Of a stretch of 64,000 nt of DNA, positions 34,016-42,798 are shown piece by piece. The stretch is taken from positions 1-64,000 of the forward strand of contig JAJECX010000015.1 of assembly GCA_022821805.1 (NCBI GenBank). The letters run 5' to 3'. Every line of letters starts with the position of its first letter. Positions within the stretch are counted from its first letter, which is position 1. The DNA is from Anaerolineae bacterium (GTDB lineage Bacteria; Chloroflexota; Anaerolineae; Aggregatilineales; Phototrophicaceae). The notes beneath the pieces are model-generated. The model did no database searches and was not told the origin of the DNA. It saw only the letters and a list, made by a program, of their open reading frames with translations. The translations under genes and the position numbers were made by a program.

Positions 34016-35032
34016 ATGTCAGAACCCGAGCGCATATTCGTCACCATCGCTATGGACTTCTCCGATGAAATCCTCGTTGAACTGCGCGAGATTTCGCCGC
34101 GGCTGCATATCGAGCGTCACTTCCCCGCTGTCCCTCTCGATGTCATCACCCGCACTGAGGTCCTCTATACCACCGGCTATTATCCGCAACCGGAGCAAGC
34201 GCCAAAGCTGCGCTGGATTCAAATGAATACAGCCGGCATGAACCATGCGCTTGAGCATGGCATTGTCCAGGCTGAAGACATCATCGTCACCTCCACCAGC
34301 GGCATCCACGCGACCAACATGGCGCACTATTCTCTGATGATGATGCTGATGTTCAACTACCAGATGCGTCAGGCGTTTGAGCTGCAGCGCAAAGCGGAAT
34401 GGCCCGAGCATCCCCATCAACAGTTTCTGCCCGTGGATATGGATCGGCAGACCGTCGGCATCGTCGGGTATGGCAGCATCGGCCGCGAACTGGCGCGTCT
34501 ATGCGCCAGCATGGGCATGACCGTGCTGGCCTCCAAGCGCGATCTGAGCAATACAGCCGAGGTCAATGCCTTCGCCATGCCCAATACCGGCGATCCAATG
34601 GGCGACATCCCCGACCGCATCTATCCCGCTGATACAGTCGCCTCGATGGCGAAAGATTGTGATTATCTGGTCGTGACCACGCCACAGACCGCCACGACCG
34701 AGCATCTGATCAGCGAAGAAGTGTTTGAGGCGATGAAGGATTCGGCGGTCCTGGTCAGCGTCTCGCGCGGCGCAATCGTCGATGAAAAGGCGCTTGTCAC
34801 CGCCCTCTCGTCGGGTCAGATCGGCGGCGCCGCCCTCGATGTCTTTGAAGAAGAACCGCTGCCCAATACCAGTCCGCTCTGGAATCTGGACAACGTCATC
34901 ATCACCCCGCACCTTTCCGGCTTCACGCGCGATTATCACGATAAAGCGGCGCTGGTCTTCAAAGAGAACCTGCGCCGCTACCTCGAGAATCGCCCCTTGC
35001 TCAATCAGCTCGATCGCGCCAAAGGCTATTAG
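34016..35032 (+). CDS. D-isomer-specific 2-hydroxyacid dehydrogenase
   Basis: A 338-residue NAD(P)-dependent oxidoreductase. The nucleotide-binding fold is TVGIVGYGSIGRELARLCASMGMTVLASKR, the catalytic Arg lies in LVSVSRGAIVDEKALVTAL, the Glu in LDVFEEEPLPNTSPLW and the His in VIITPHLSGFT. The N-terminal half is the substrate domain (RWIQMNTAGMNHAL, TSGIHATNMAHYSLMMML). It interconverts a 2-oxoacid and its D-2-hydroxyacid; which one cannot be said. It stands alone on the plus strand and starts at an ATG. Confidence 0.9.
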   Translation: MSEPERIFVTIAMDFSDEILVELREISPRLHIERHFPAVPLDVITRTEVLYTTGYYPQPEQAPKLRWIQMNTAGMNHALEHGIVQAEDIIVTSTSGIHATNMAHYSLMMMLMFNYQMRQAFELQRKAEWPEHPHQQFLPVDMDRQTVGIVGYGSIGRELARLCASMGMTVLASKRDLSNTAEVNAFAMPNTGDPMGDIPDRIYPADTVASMAKDCDYLVVTTPQTATTEHLISEEVFEAMKDSAVLVSVSRGAIVDEKALVTALSSGQIGGAALDVFEEEPLPNTSPLWNLDNVIITPHLSGFTRDYHDKAALVFKENLRRYLENRPLLNQLDRAKGY

Positions 35033-35324
35033 CTGCGACACACATGAATCGAAATCTGTAGGGGCGAGACTTGTCTCGCCCGCCAATGTCCAAGTATATA
35101 GACCCCCGCGCGACAATGCCGCCGCCCACGCAAAATACCTTGCTTCCCGCTGCGTCGTAACTCCCCTTCCGAAGGTCAGTGTCTACGCGACCCTAGCTCG
35201 CTGGATGCCCGTCATAGAGATGGCGGGAGAGGGGCCGGGGGGATGGGGTTTGCCGCTCGTAACGTAAACAGGGACGATTGGCCGACGGTGTTTACGCGCC
35301 CTATAAGGTCGCCCGCAAAAGCGT
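35033..35324. repeat. Gap filled with palindromic repeats and repeat debris
   Basis: The clear member is TGTAGGGGCGAGACTTGTCTCGCCCGCC (35057-35084), a perfect GGGCGAGAC/GTCTCGCCC hairpin. Degenerate pieces follow: GAAGGTCAGTGTCTACGCGACCCTAG (about 35172-35199) and ACAGGGACGATTGGCCGACGGTGTTTACGCGCCCTATAAGGTCGCCCGC (35269-35317, split here only by length), both like the element at 27972. No gene is seen in this 290-bp gap between converging genes. Confidence 0.7.
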
Positions 35325-37880
35325 CTATTGCGAACGCAACTCCGCGTCGAGCCGATGCCGCGCCGCGCCGATGATCTTCTTGCGGATCTTGGCCGCGTTC
35401 TTGTCGGTCAGCGTGCGCCTCTCGTCTTGATAGGTCAACGAATAAGCCAGGCTCTTCTTGCCTGGGGGGATTGGGTCGCCAGTGTAGACATCAAAAAGCA
35501 GCGCGTCTTTCAAAATTCGCCCGCCGGCCTGGCGGATCACCGCCTCAACTTCGCTTGCCGGTGTGCTCTCATTGACGACCAGCGCGATATCTTCCAGTAC
35601 CGCCGGCGTGATTGGCAGCGCCTCAATCGTGTGCAAACGCTGATGCTGCCGGATCAGCGGCTCGACTGCAATCTCCCCGTACATCACTTTTGCATCCGTC
35701 AGCTTGAAACGAGCCGCCACCTCGGGGTGAATCTCGCCGAAGCTGCCGATGCGCTCGTCCGCTGCCAGCAAGTTCGCCGAACGCCCCGGATGCAGGCTGC
35801 AATGCGTACCGCTTTCAAGCGCGAAGTCGCTAATGTGCAAGGAATGCAGCAGGCTTTCCACCACGCCCTTCATATCGAAGAAATCCATCTCGCCTGTTGA
35901 TCCGTCGCCATCCCACCAGGATGGGATCCGCGGACCCGTGAGCAATATGCCCAGGCGCATAGGCTCCTCCGGCAGCAAGTCGCCCGCGCCCAGATAAACT
36001 TTGCCGATTTCGAAGACCTGTTGCGTACTCTGGAAACGCGCATTGTTGACTGCGTTCTCGAGCATGTTGATCATCAGCGTATGCCGCAGCACATCGCGCT
36101 CGCTGGCGGCCGGATTGGCGATCTCCACGTAGCCCGCCGCAGGTAACGATGACGCCGCGCCCGACGGCACTAGCAGCGCTTCGCTCTCGCGGCTGGTGAA
36201 GCGATAATTGATCACCTCGTACAAGCCAGCCCCTACCAGAATATCGCGAATTCGCTCTTCAATGAGTACGGCTGTGTTCTCGCGTTGCGGTGGCATCTCG
36301 TCAGCCATGATCGTCTCCGGTATCTGGTCGTAACCGATGATGCGCGCGATTTCTTCCAGCAGATCATGCTGTCCGATGACCGGGTTGGCGCTGATGTCCA
36401 GCCGATGATCGGGCGCCGTCGCCCTGATGACGTCGCCCTCGATCGCCACCTCGAATTCCAGCCGCCGCAGCGCATCCGCCGCCTGGTCGATTGTGACTTC
36501 CATGCCCAGAAGCCGATTGACGCGTTCAATTGGCACGTCGACCGTGACAGATGCCGGCGGCAAGGGATATGCGTCCAGCGCGCCATCAGCGATGGCGCCG
36601 CCGCCCAACTGCCGCATCAGCTCAATGCCGCGCTGGCAGCCGAGGATCGCCTGCGATGGATGCACGCCACGGCTGAATCGCGCCGATGCTTCGGTATGCG
36701 CTCTCTGCTCGCGAATCGTCTTGCGGATGCTGATATTGTTCCAGGCGGCCGCTTCCAGCAGCACGTTGCGCGTCGCTTCGCTGATCTCGGTCTCGCCGCC
36801 GCCGATGACACCGCCCAGGCTCAGCGCGCCAGCTGTATCCGCCACCAGAATCGTCTCCGCGCCCAGATCACGAGTGACGTCGTCCAGCGTCTCCAGCTGC
36901 TCGCCGGGGTGGGGCAGGCGCGTGATGATCGTCGGGACGCCGCCAGCCCGCTCGACCAGCTTGTCGTAGTCGAAGGCGTGCAAGGGCTGACCGAGCTCGA
37001 AGGTCAGATAATTTGTCACATCAACGATATTGTTCCGCGGACGCTGTCCGATCAATTTCAGACGATGCTGCAGCCAGAAGGGCGACGTCTTGACTTCTGT
37101 ATCGCGCAGAAGCGTCAGCGTGAAGCGTGGATTCAGCTCTGGCTCGCGAATGTCGATGTATACTTGTCCCTCGATAGGCGCGCCTTTTGCGGTGAAATCG
37201 AAGGAGGGATACCGCATCTCGACGCCGAGGACCGCCGCCACTTCACGCGCCACGCCAATCATGCTCAAGCAGCGCGCCAGATTGGGCGTGAATTCGATAT
37301 CCAGCACCACATCGCCCAGCACATCGGCTAATGACGTCCCGGCGACATAATGCGCCTCGTGCTCCATCACGATCACGCCTTCGTGCTCGTCCGAAATGCC
37401 CAGTTCCTTCTCCGAGCAGACCATGCTCCTGTTGAATATGCCGCGCAGTTCCTTGCCCTTCAGTGTCATCCGCTTCGGCTTGTCGCTCTGCCCATCCCAG
37501 ACCTCTGACCCTTCCATCGCGAAGGCGCTCCAAATCGGCGGATTGATCGGACCCCGGTCCTTGTAGCTGAAGAGATTGGTCGCGCCGGTGACGCATTGCT
37601 CTAACTCCTCGCCGCCATAATCGACCATTGCCAACACCAGTCGATCGGCGTTGGGATGCGCTTTTACCTCGACGATCCGCGCCAGCAGCAGCTTCTCGCG
37701 ATCCCATACCAAATGATCCGAGCTGGGCATCCGCACACCGGCGACCGTCTGCTGGGGAAGGCCAATATACTTGAGATGCGCCACTTCCAGCCCGGCCACT
37801 GTCAAGCGCTCCGCCAGCAATTCGACCGGCACATCTATGTCAACGTATTCCTTAAGCCATGAGATAGGGACTAACATCAA
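35325..37880 (-). CDS. pheT: Phenylalanine-tRNA ligase beta subunit
   Basis: An 851-residue PheT, the beta chain of the alpha2-beta2 synthetase. The N-terminal MLVPISWLKEYVDIDVPVELLAERLTVAGLEV, the tRNA-binding (EMAP-like) domain (LARIVEVKAHPNADRLVLAMVD), the B3/B4 editing domain (TSLADVLGDVVLDIEFTPNLARCLSMIGVAREVAAVL), the B5 domain and a C-terminal anticodon-binding FDX-ACB domain (DIALVVNESTPASEVEAVIRQAGG) are all present. It is the last gene of the T-box-controlled pheS operon, but a membrane glycosyltransferase gene separates it from pheS, which is unusual. Confidence 0.96.
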   Translation of the reverse strand: MMLVPISWLKEYVDIDVPVELLAERLTVAGLEVAHLKYIGLPQQTVAGVRMPSSDHLVWDREKLLLARIVEVKAHPNADRLVLAMVDYGGEELEQCVTGATNLFSYKDRGPINPPIWSAFAMEGSEVWDGQSDKPKRMTLKGKELRGIFNRSMVCSEKELGISDEHEGVIVMEHEAHYVAGTSLADVLGDVVLDIEFTPNLARCLSMIGVAREVAAVLGVEMRYPSFDFTAKGAPIEGQVYIDIREPELNPRFTLTLLRDTEVKTSPFWLQHRLKLIGQRPRNNIVDVTNYLTFELGQPLHAFDYDKLVERAGGVPTIITRLPHPGEQLETLDDVTRDLGAETILVADTAGALSLGGVIGGGETEISEATRNVLLEAAAWNNISIRKTIREQRAHTEASARFSRGVHPSQAILGCQRGIELMRQLGGGAIADGALDAYPLPPASVTVDVPIERVNRLLGMEVTIDQAADALRRLEFEVAIEGDVIRATAPDHRLDISANPVIGQHDLLEEIARIIGYDQIPETIMADEMPPQRENTAVLIEERIRDILVGAGLYEVINYRFTSRESEALLVPSGAASSLPAAGYVEIANPAASERDVLRHTLMINMLENAVNNARFQSTQQVFEIGKVYLGAGDLLPEEPMRLGILLTGPRIPSWWDGDGSTGEMDFFDMKGVVESLLHSLHISDFALESGTHCSLHPGRSANLLAADERIGSFGEIHPEVAARFKLTDAKVMYGEIAVEPLIRQHQRLHTIEALPITPAVLEDIALVVNESTPASEVEAVIRQAGGRILKDALLFDVYTGDPIPPGKKSLAYSLTYQDERRTLTDKNAAKIRKKIIGAARHRLDAELRSQ

Positions 37881-37920
37881 TCTTCCGCTCCTTTAGCGCG
37901 TCTTCCTCTTGTTCAGATTG

Positions 37921-39825
37921 CTATTCCGCTATCACCACGTCCGCCAGGGCTTGCATGTATAGCGGCTCGCCAGGATTGTCAATCCAGTCGTGCCTTTCGC
38001 CCGTTTCGCTGTTGTACAGAATTGTCATTAGCCGATAATTTCCTGGTGGCGCCTGGGCGATGCCGATTGAGAATTGTCGCATTCTATCCTCGTTCACCAG
38101 CGGCAGATCAAGCTGCGCGACCCGTTCCCAATCGGCGCTGATCAGCTGATGAGATAGGTTCAAGCCGTCGATCGGCGCATCGTCCTTCGCCGTCCACTTG
38201 TCAACAAAGAGCAAGGCTTCGCCATCCGCGCTCAGCGCCGCCGTGTAAAACTCGTACTCCAGAAACGCCGTTCTGTGTGTAGAAGCTATCCTAGGCGGCG
38301 CGCAATCCAGCGTCTCCCAACGATATTCGATGAGAATCGTGTCGATTCCAAGCTCGCGTGAACTGCAAGGCATATAACGCGCCTCCCGCATTATCGCTTC
38401 CAGCTCCGACGCCTCTGCCGCGCTCACGAGACTTGTTCGAACCATCAGCCATTGCGTCGGTTCGATGATCGCATGAAATCGAATTGCCTCTTGGAATCCG
38501 GCAGAATCTGCCGCGGATTGGACCTTGATACCATGACGAGTGAAGTAGAATTCATTCTGTGGATAATCGACTTTGGCCGGCCATTTGAGCCGAAAGTCAT
38601 CAAACTGGTAGCCCATTACCGTAGTTGTCGCCAAGTCATGTCGGGCGATCTCGCGGCTGACCGCATGCCATGGGATCAGCTCCTCATATCGTCCGCTGAT
38701 GGACAGGTATCGCGCCCACTCGTCCGACTGCTGATAAGCAGTTCCAGCCAACACCCATACCAGCGCGATCAATCCCAGCATTTTGCGAAGGCGATACAGT
38801 TGATATAGGCTGATCGCAATGCACGGAATCAAGAGCGCGAGCCCCGGTATGGTCAGGCGCAACGTGCCCGGCACGATAATGCCGACGAACTGCGTGAAGA
38901 GCGCCAGAGCGAGTAAGTAGTAGGCCAGAAACAGCAGGACTTTGCGCGACCGCTTGCATCGACGAATAAGCAGCAGCGCCAAACCCGCAATGGTCACAGT
39001 CAGCATTGCGACGCTGCCATTGAATCCGACAGACAGCCAACTTTCGAGAACGTCTAATGTGTTTTCTATCGTCGGCGCGGCGCTGCTAAATGTTTGGCTC
39101 ACCCCCGCCGAAAGCAGCACTGCCGCCCAGGGCGAAAACAGCGCAAGCGATGCTATCACGGCAAGCGAAACGCGCAGCCAGCGGCGGTCCTTGCGGACAT
39201 GCAGCGCATGGAAGATCCCCAGCGCGATGAGCAGCAGCGCGCTGATGGCGTGCGTGTTTACCAACGCGTAGCAAGCGGCCGCGAGCGCAACATACTCCCG
39301 CCGCCTGGGCGTTTGCCTTCGCCGTAAGATCCGCAGATACAGCCAGCAAACCAGCGCCGTGTTCAACATGAGCAGCGGATACATGCGCAGGTACACCTGG
39401 TAGAAGTTGAAAAACGTGTTGCTCGCCAAAATGATTACGGCAAAAACTCCCGCCATCGGCGATACAAAGTCGCGTGTCAGTCGGTATATCATCGCTGCCG
39501 AGAGCAAGCCGGCGAAGACGGATAGCAGGCGCCCGGTCGCGATATCGGCGCCAACCAGATGTCCCCAGATGTTGAGCAGCAGAAAATACAATGGTGTATG
39601 ATCCGGGCTGTTGGCCGCCAGCGACTGCAAGGTGTCAATCGGGGAATAGGGTCCATCGACGATCCAGCCGACGTTATACATCGAAATGAATTCATCGGTC
39701 CGCGGCGGAAACAGATCAACCGCCCGGATGCCCAGCAGCGCCAGCGCAAATAGAATGGGCAGCGCCCAAACCCAGTGATTCAGGTCTGTAAGTCCGCCTC
39801 GGATTCCGCGCCAGCTTCGTGTCAT
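37921..39825 (-). CDS. GT39-like membrane glycosyltransferase
   Basis: A 634-residue polytopic membrane protein of the GT-C class. After the first membrane span the loop carries PPRTDEFISMYNVGW, the Asp-Glu pair of the PMT/ArnT (GT39) type that binds the lipid-linked sugar donor. NSPDHTPLYFLLLNIW and RLLSVFAGLLSAAMIYRLTRDFVSPMAGVFAVIILASNTFF are typical of the family. About ten membrane segments are followed by a soluble C-terminal region (about 230 residues). It would move a sugar from a polyprenyl carrier to an outside target. It lies 24 bp after pheS and 40 bp before pheT on the same strand, so it should be under the Phe T-box. Confidence 0.8.
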   Translation of the reverse strand: MTRSWRGIRGGLTDLNHWVWALPILFALALLGIRAVDLFPPRTDEFISMYNVGWIVDGPYSPIDTLQSLAANSPDHTPLYFLLLNIWGHLVGADIATGRLLSVFAGLLSAAMIYRLTRDFVSPMAGVFAVIILASNTFFNFYQVYLRMYPLLMLNTALVCWLYLRILRRRQTPRRREYVALAAACYALVNTHAISALLLIALGIFHALHVRKDRRWLRVSLAVIASLALFSPWAAVLLSAGVSQTFSSAAPTIENTLDVLESWLSVGFNGSVAMLTVTIAGLALLLIRRCKRSRKVLLFLAYYLLALALFTQFVGIIVPGTLRLTIPGLALLIPCIAISLYQLYRLRKMLGLIALVWVLAGTAYQQSDEWARYLSISGRYEELIPWHAVSREIARHDLATTTVMGYQFDDFRLKWPAKVDYPQNEFYFTRHGIKVQSAADSAGFQEAIRFHAIIEPTQWLMVRTSLVSAAEASELEAIMREARYMPCSSRELGIDTILIEYRWETLDCAPPRIASTHRTAFLEYEFYTAALSADGEALLFVDKWTAKDDAPIDGLNLSHQLISADWERVAQLDLPLVNEDRMRQFSIGIAQAPPGNYRLMTILYNSETGERHDWIDNPGEPLYMQALADVVIAE

Positions 39826-39849
39826 CGCCGTGTCCTCGTCCTGTGTTCT

Positions 39850-40884
39850 CTAGAATTGCTGCAAGAAGCGCAGGTCATTGCCCCAGAAGTAGCGGATATC
39901 CTCGATGCCGTGCTTCAGCATCGTGATCCGCTCCGGTCCCATGCCAAAAGCAAAGCCGCTCCAGACGCTGGGGTCATAACCGCCGTTGCGCAGCACATCC
40001 GGGTGCACCATGCCGCTGCCCGCGATCTCCAGCCAGCCGGTATACTTGCACACGCGGCAGCCCTTGCCACCACAGAGGAAACATTCGACATCGACTTCCA
40101 TGCTCGGCTCGGTGAAAGGGAAGTATGAGGCGCGATAGCGCACCTTGGCATTAGGGCTGTACATGCGCTTGGCGAATTCGGCGATGGTGCCCTTGAGGTC
40201 GCTCATGCGGATATTGCGCCCGATCGCCAGCCCTTCCACCTGCGTAAACTGAATTTCGCTGCGCGCCGTCACTTGCTCCTGCCGGTAACACATTCCGGGC
40301 AAGATGACCCGTATTGGCTTTGTGCCGCCAGCGCCCAACTCGCGCATCGCCCGAATCTGCCCCGGTGATGTATGCGTGCGCAGCAGTACCCGCGGATCCT
40401 TCGTATAAAATGTATCCTGCATATCGCGCGCCGGGTGGTGGGGCGGCAGATTAAGCAGCGTGAAGTTGAACTCGTCCTCTTCGACATCGCGGCTCTGATA
40501 CACCTGGAAGCCCATATCAGCCCAGATCATTTGAAACTCGCGATGCGTCCGCGTCGATGGATGCAGGCCGCCGCGCCGACGTGGATAAGCCGGCAAGCTG
40601 ATATCGATCTCGCCTTCTTCCAGGTCGCGCGCCAGCAGCTGACTTTGAATCAGCGCCTCGCGCTCTTCAAATGCCGCGCCAAGCTCCTTTTGCAGCGCAT
40701 TGACACGCTGCCCAAAGGCGGCGCGCTCTTCCGGCGGCAATGCGCCGATTGTGCCGAAGAGCTTGCCCACCGCGCCACGCCGCCCCAGGTACAGGCTGTG
40801 CCAATCGGTCAACGAATCAGAGTCCTTTAGTTGCTCCAGCGCAGAAAGCGCTTTTTCGCGGATATCCACTATCGCATCCGACAT
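39850..40884 (-). CDS. pheS: Phenylalanine-tRNA ligase alpha subunit
   Basis: About 344 residues from the ATG at 40884, chosen for GGAG seven bases before it and because the family starts there (MSDAIVDIREKALSAL). An N-terminal coiled-coil arm is followed by the class II core: motif 1 region (LHPSTRTHREFQMIWADMGF), motif 2 (LLRTHTSPGQIRAMRE, IRVILPGMCYRQE) and motif 3 (SGFAFGMGPERITMLKHGIEDIRYFWGNDLRFLQQF). A zinc-ribbon-like CFLCGGKGCRVCKYTGW insert is seen, as in other bacterial PheS. It forms the catalytic subunit with PheT. Confidence 0.96.
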   Translation of the reverse strand: MSDAIVDIREKALSALEQLKDSDSLTDWHSLYLGRRGAVGKLFGTIGALPPEERAAFGQRVNALQKELGAAFEEREALIQSQLLARDLEEGEIDISLPAYPRRRGGLHPSTRTHREFQMIWADMGFQVYQSRDVEEDEFNFTLLNLPPHHPARDMQDTFYTKDPRVLLRTHTSPGQIRAMRELGAGGTKPIRVILPGMCYRQEQVTARSEIQFTQVEGLAIGRNIRMSDLKGTIAEFAKRMYSPNAKVRYRASYFPFTEPSMEVDVECFLCGGKGCRVCKYTGWLEIAGSGMVHPDVLRNGGYDPSVWSGFAFGMGPERITMLKHGIEDIRYFWGNDLRFLQQF

Positions 40885-40937
40885 CTCGTCTCCTTCGCCC
40901 TTGATTCGCAACTCGGTCAGCGACCGACGCCCAAGAA

Positions 40938-41224
40938 AAACGCCCTCAGTCCAACTAGGGACGAGAGCGTAAACGTTCCCGCGGTACCACCCTGTTTCAG
41001 CGCCATCTTATAGCGCCGCACTCGCTTTGTCCAATCACGCCGGACCGGCGGAGCGGACTACTTTGACGCCCAAGCGCCATTTCACCCGTCAGCTCGGAAG
41101 TGAATTCCGCAACTGCCTCCGCGGCCGCTCCCAGTCCATGGCAACCGCTCCCTGATTCGGCAGGCGCTTCTTCGCGCGCTTGCAGACTGTCTTCGTCTTC
41201 GCCTTTGCTTCTGCTATTTGCTTG
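40938..41224 (-). promoter_or_regulatory. T-box leader controlling pheS
   Basis: The minus strand carries AGGGTGGTACCGCGG (about 40979-40993), the conserved T-box antiterminator sequence that pairs with the uncharged tRNA acceptor end. It is followed by CGTCCCTAGT-TGG-ACTGAGGGCGTTTTTC (hairpin and T-run, about 40938-40968), an intrinsic terminator about 55 bp before the pheS start. Upstream, about 230 nt of structured leader fits Stem I and Stem III. A TTC triplet in GCGGAATTCAC (about 41104) could be the Phe specifier codon, but the leader was not folded. When tRNA-Phe is uncharged, the terminator should be avoided and pheS and the genes after it expressed. Confidence 0.88.
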
Positions 41225-41229
41225 GAGAC

Positions 41230-41259
41230 ATTATCGTGCGCCGCGCGCTTCCGTGTCAA
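41230..41259 (-). promoter_or_regulatory. Promoter of the T-box/pheS transcript
   Basis: On the minus strand TTGACA (41254-41259) and GATAAT (41230-41235) are spaced by 18 bases. This is near consensus and places the start of transcription about 41222, just before the T-box leader. Confidence 0.75.
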
Positions 41260-41283
41260 GTGGATTTCCGACTATTCCGCGCC

Positions 41284-42558
41284 TCAGAGCCGCGATGTAT
41301 AGTCGCCTTTCACGATCCATTTGTAGGTGGTCAGTTCTTCCAGCGCCATCGGTCCGCGCGCATGCAGTTTCTGCGTGCTAATCGCCACTTCCGCGCCCAT
41401 GCCCATGGCGCTGCCATCGGTGAAGCGCGTGCTCGCGTTCCAATACACCGCTGCCGAATCGACCTCGTTGAGGAAGCGCTCGGCATGCGCCGCCGTCTCG
41501 GTCAAGATGCTGTCCGAATGCTGGGTGCCGTGCCGGGCGATGTGGGCGATCGCCTCGTCCACATCATCAACCACTTTCAAATTCAGCGTCAGGTTGTACC
41601 ATTCGGTGTCGAAGTCCTCGGCGGCTGCCGCCACCACCCTCTCATCAGCGCCGACTATGCGATAGGCGCGCTCGCCCGCGTGGAAGGCTACGCCAGCCGC
41701 GCCCAATACATCGACAACCTGCGGCAGCAGCTCGCGGGCAACCGACCGATGAACCAGCAGCGTCTCCATCGAATTGCAGACGGCGGGACGCTGCGTTTTG
41801 GCGTTGTCCAGCACTGGCAAGACCTTGTCCAGCTGCGCGCTATTGTCAACGAAGATATGGCAGACGCCGATGCCGCCCGTGATCACCGGAATGCTGCTGT
41901 TTTCGCGGCAGAAGGTATGCAAGCCGTTTCCGCCGCGCGGGATGATCATGTCGATATATTCATACAGCCGCAGCAACTCGCTGACGTAGCGGCGGTCGGC
42001 GCTGCTGATGTACTGAATGGCGCCCGCTGGGAAATCATGCGCCGCCAAAACCTCTTGCATCACCTGCGTCAGCCGCATATTGCTGTGGAGAACATCGGAG
42101 CCGCCGCGCAAAATAACGGCATTGCTCGTCTTCAGCGCCAAGGTCGAGACGTCCACTGTCACATTTGGGCGCGACTCATATATCGTGCCGAGCACCCCGA
42201 GTGGCGTGCGGCGCTTGATTAACCGCAAGCCGTTGTCAAGCGTAGTATCTTGCAATACCTCGCCGACCGGATCCGGCAATTCAGCGACCTTGCGCACATC
42301 AGTGACGATGCCCGCCATCCTCTTTTCCAAATCGATGCGGTCGCGAATCCAAATCGGATCAATGCCATTCTGAGCGGCCAAATCCAGGTCACGCTGGTTG
42401 GCTTCCAGAATGCTCAAAGTATTCGCTTCCAGCGCATCGGCGATTGCGAGCAGGGCGGCATTCTTGTCAGCGGTGGACTTCTGCGCCAGCGCCGCTGCCG
42501 CCGACCTGGCACACGCGCCCATTTGCTGCAAATCAATCGCTTGAGCCGTGATTTCCAT
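41284..42558 (-). CDS. proA: Glutamate-5-semialdehyde dehydrogenase (gamma-glutamyl phosphate reductase)
   Basis: A 424-residue ProA, the second step of proline synthesis: NADPH reduction of glutamyl-5-phosphate. Aldehyde-dehydrogenase-type fold with LIKRRTPLGVLGTIYESRPNVTVDVSTLALKTSNAVILRGG, the catalytic Cys in RPAVCNSMETLLVHR and FTDGSAMGMGAEVAISTQKLHARGPMALEELTTYKWIVKGD near the end. The length is standard. proB lies about 2 kb upstream on the same strand, separated by an unrelated membrane-protein gene and a broken Uma2 gene. Confidence 0.96.
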   Translation of the reverse strand: MEITAQAIDLQQMGACARSAAAALAQKSTADKNAALLAIADALEANTLSILEANQRDLDLAAQNGIDPIWIRDRIDLEKRMAGIVTDVRKVAELPDPVGEVLQDTTLDNGLRLIKRRTPLGVLGTIYESRPNVTVDVSTLALKTSNAVILRGGSDVLHSNMRLTQVMQEVLAAHDFPAGAIQYISSADRRYVSELLRLYEYIDMIIPRGGNGLHTFCRENSSIPVITGGIGVCHIFVDNSAQLDKVLPVLDNAKTQRPAVCNSMETLLVHRSVARELLPQVVDVLGAAGVAFHAGERAYRIVGADERVVAAAAEDFDTEWYNLTLNLKVVDDVDEAIAHIARHGTQHSDSILTETAAHAERFLNEVDSAAVYWNASTRFTDGSAMGMGAEVAISTQKLHARGPMALEELTTYKWIVKGDYTSRL

Positions 42559-42798
42559 TCGACTACTGTCCTCTGGTCAATTGCCTGCGTCTAAGAATTA
42601 CTACAGCGCCGCCAAAATTGCAATTGTCAACGATGCCTTGACTGCTCTCACGGCGGCGGGCCGGTTTGGCGCACGATCCTTCAAAAGTTCTCTATTGTCG
42701 CGCTCCAAAGGAGGGTCTAAACTCCACCGCGCCGATCCTTCGGCGACTGAAACAGTAGCAGCGGCCTGAACGTCAGCAAATCCACGGAGCGAATCTTT
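42559..42798. other. Intergenic region between proA and the membrane-protein gene
   Basis: 240 bp with no gene. It should hold the divergent promoters of proA (minus) and the membrane protein (plus). An AT-rich patch AAAATTGCAATTGTC sits near 42616. A ribosome site GGAG is nine bases before the ATG at 42799. Nothing else stands out. Confidence 0.35.

Noticed and set aside
36285-37331. 348-codon plus-strand ORF inside pheT
   Set aside because: Antisense shadow of a full-length, well-conserved pheT.
41218-42222. 334-codon plus-strand ORF inside proA and the T-box promoter
   Set aside because: Antisense shadow of proA; it also runs across the T-box promoter region.
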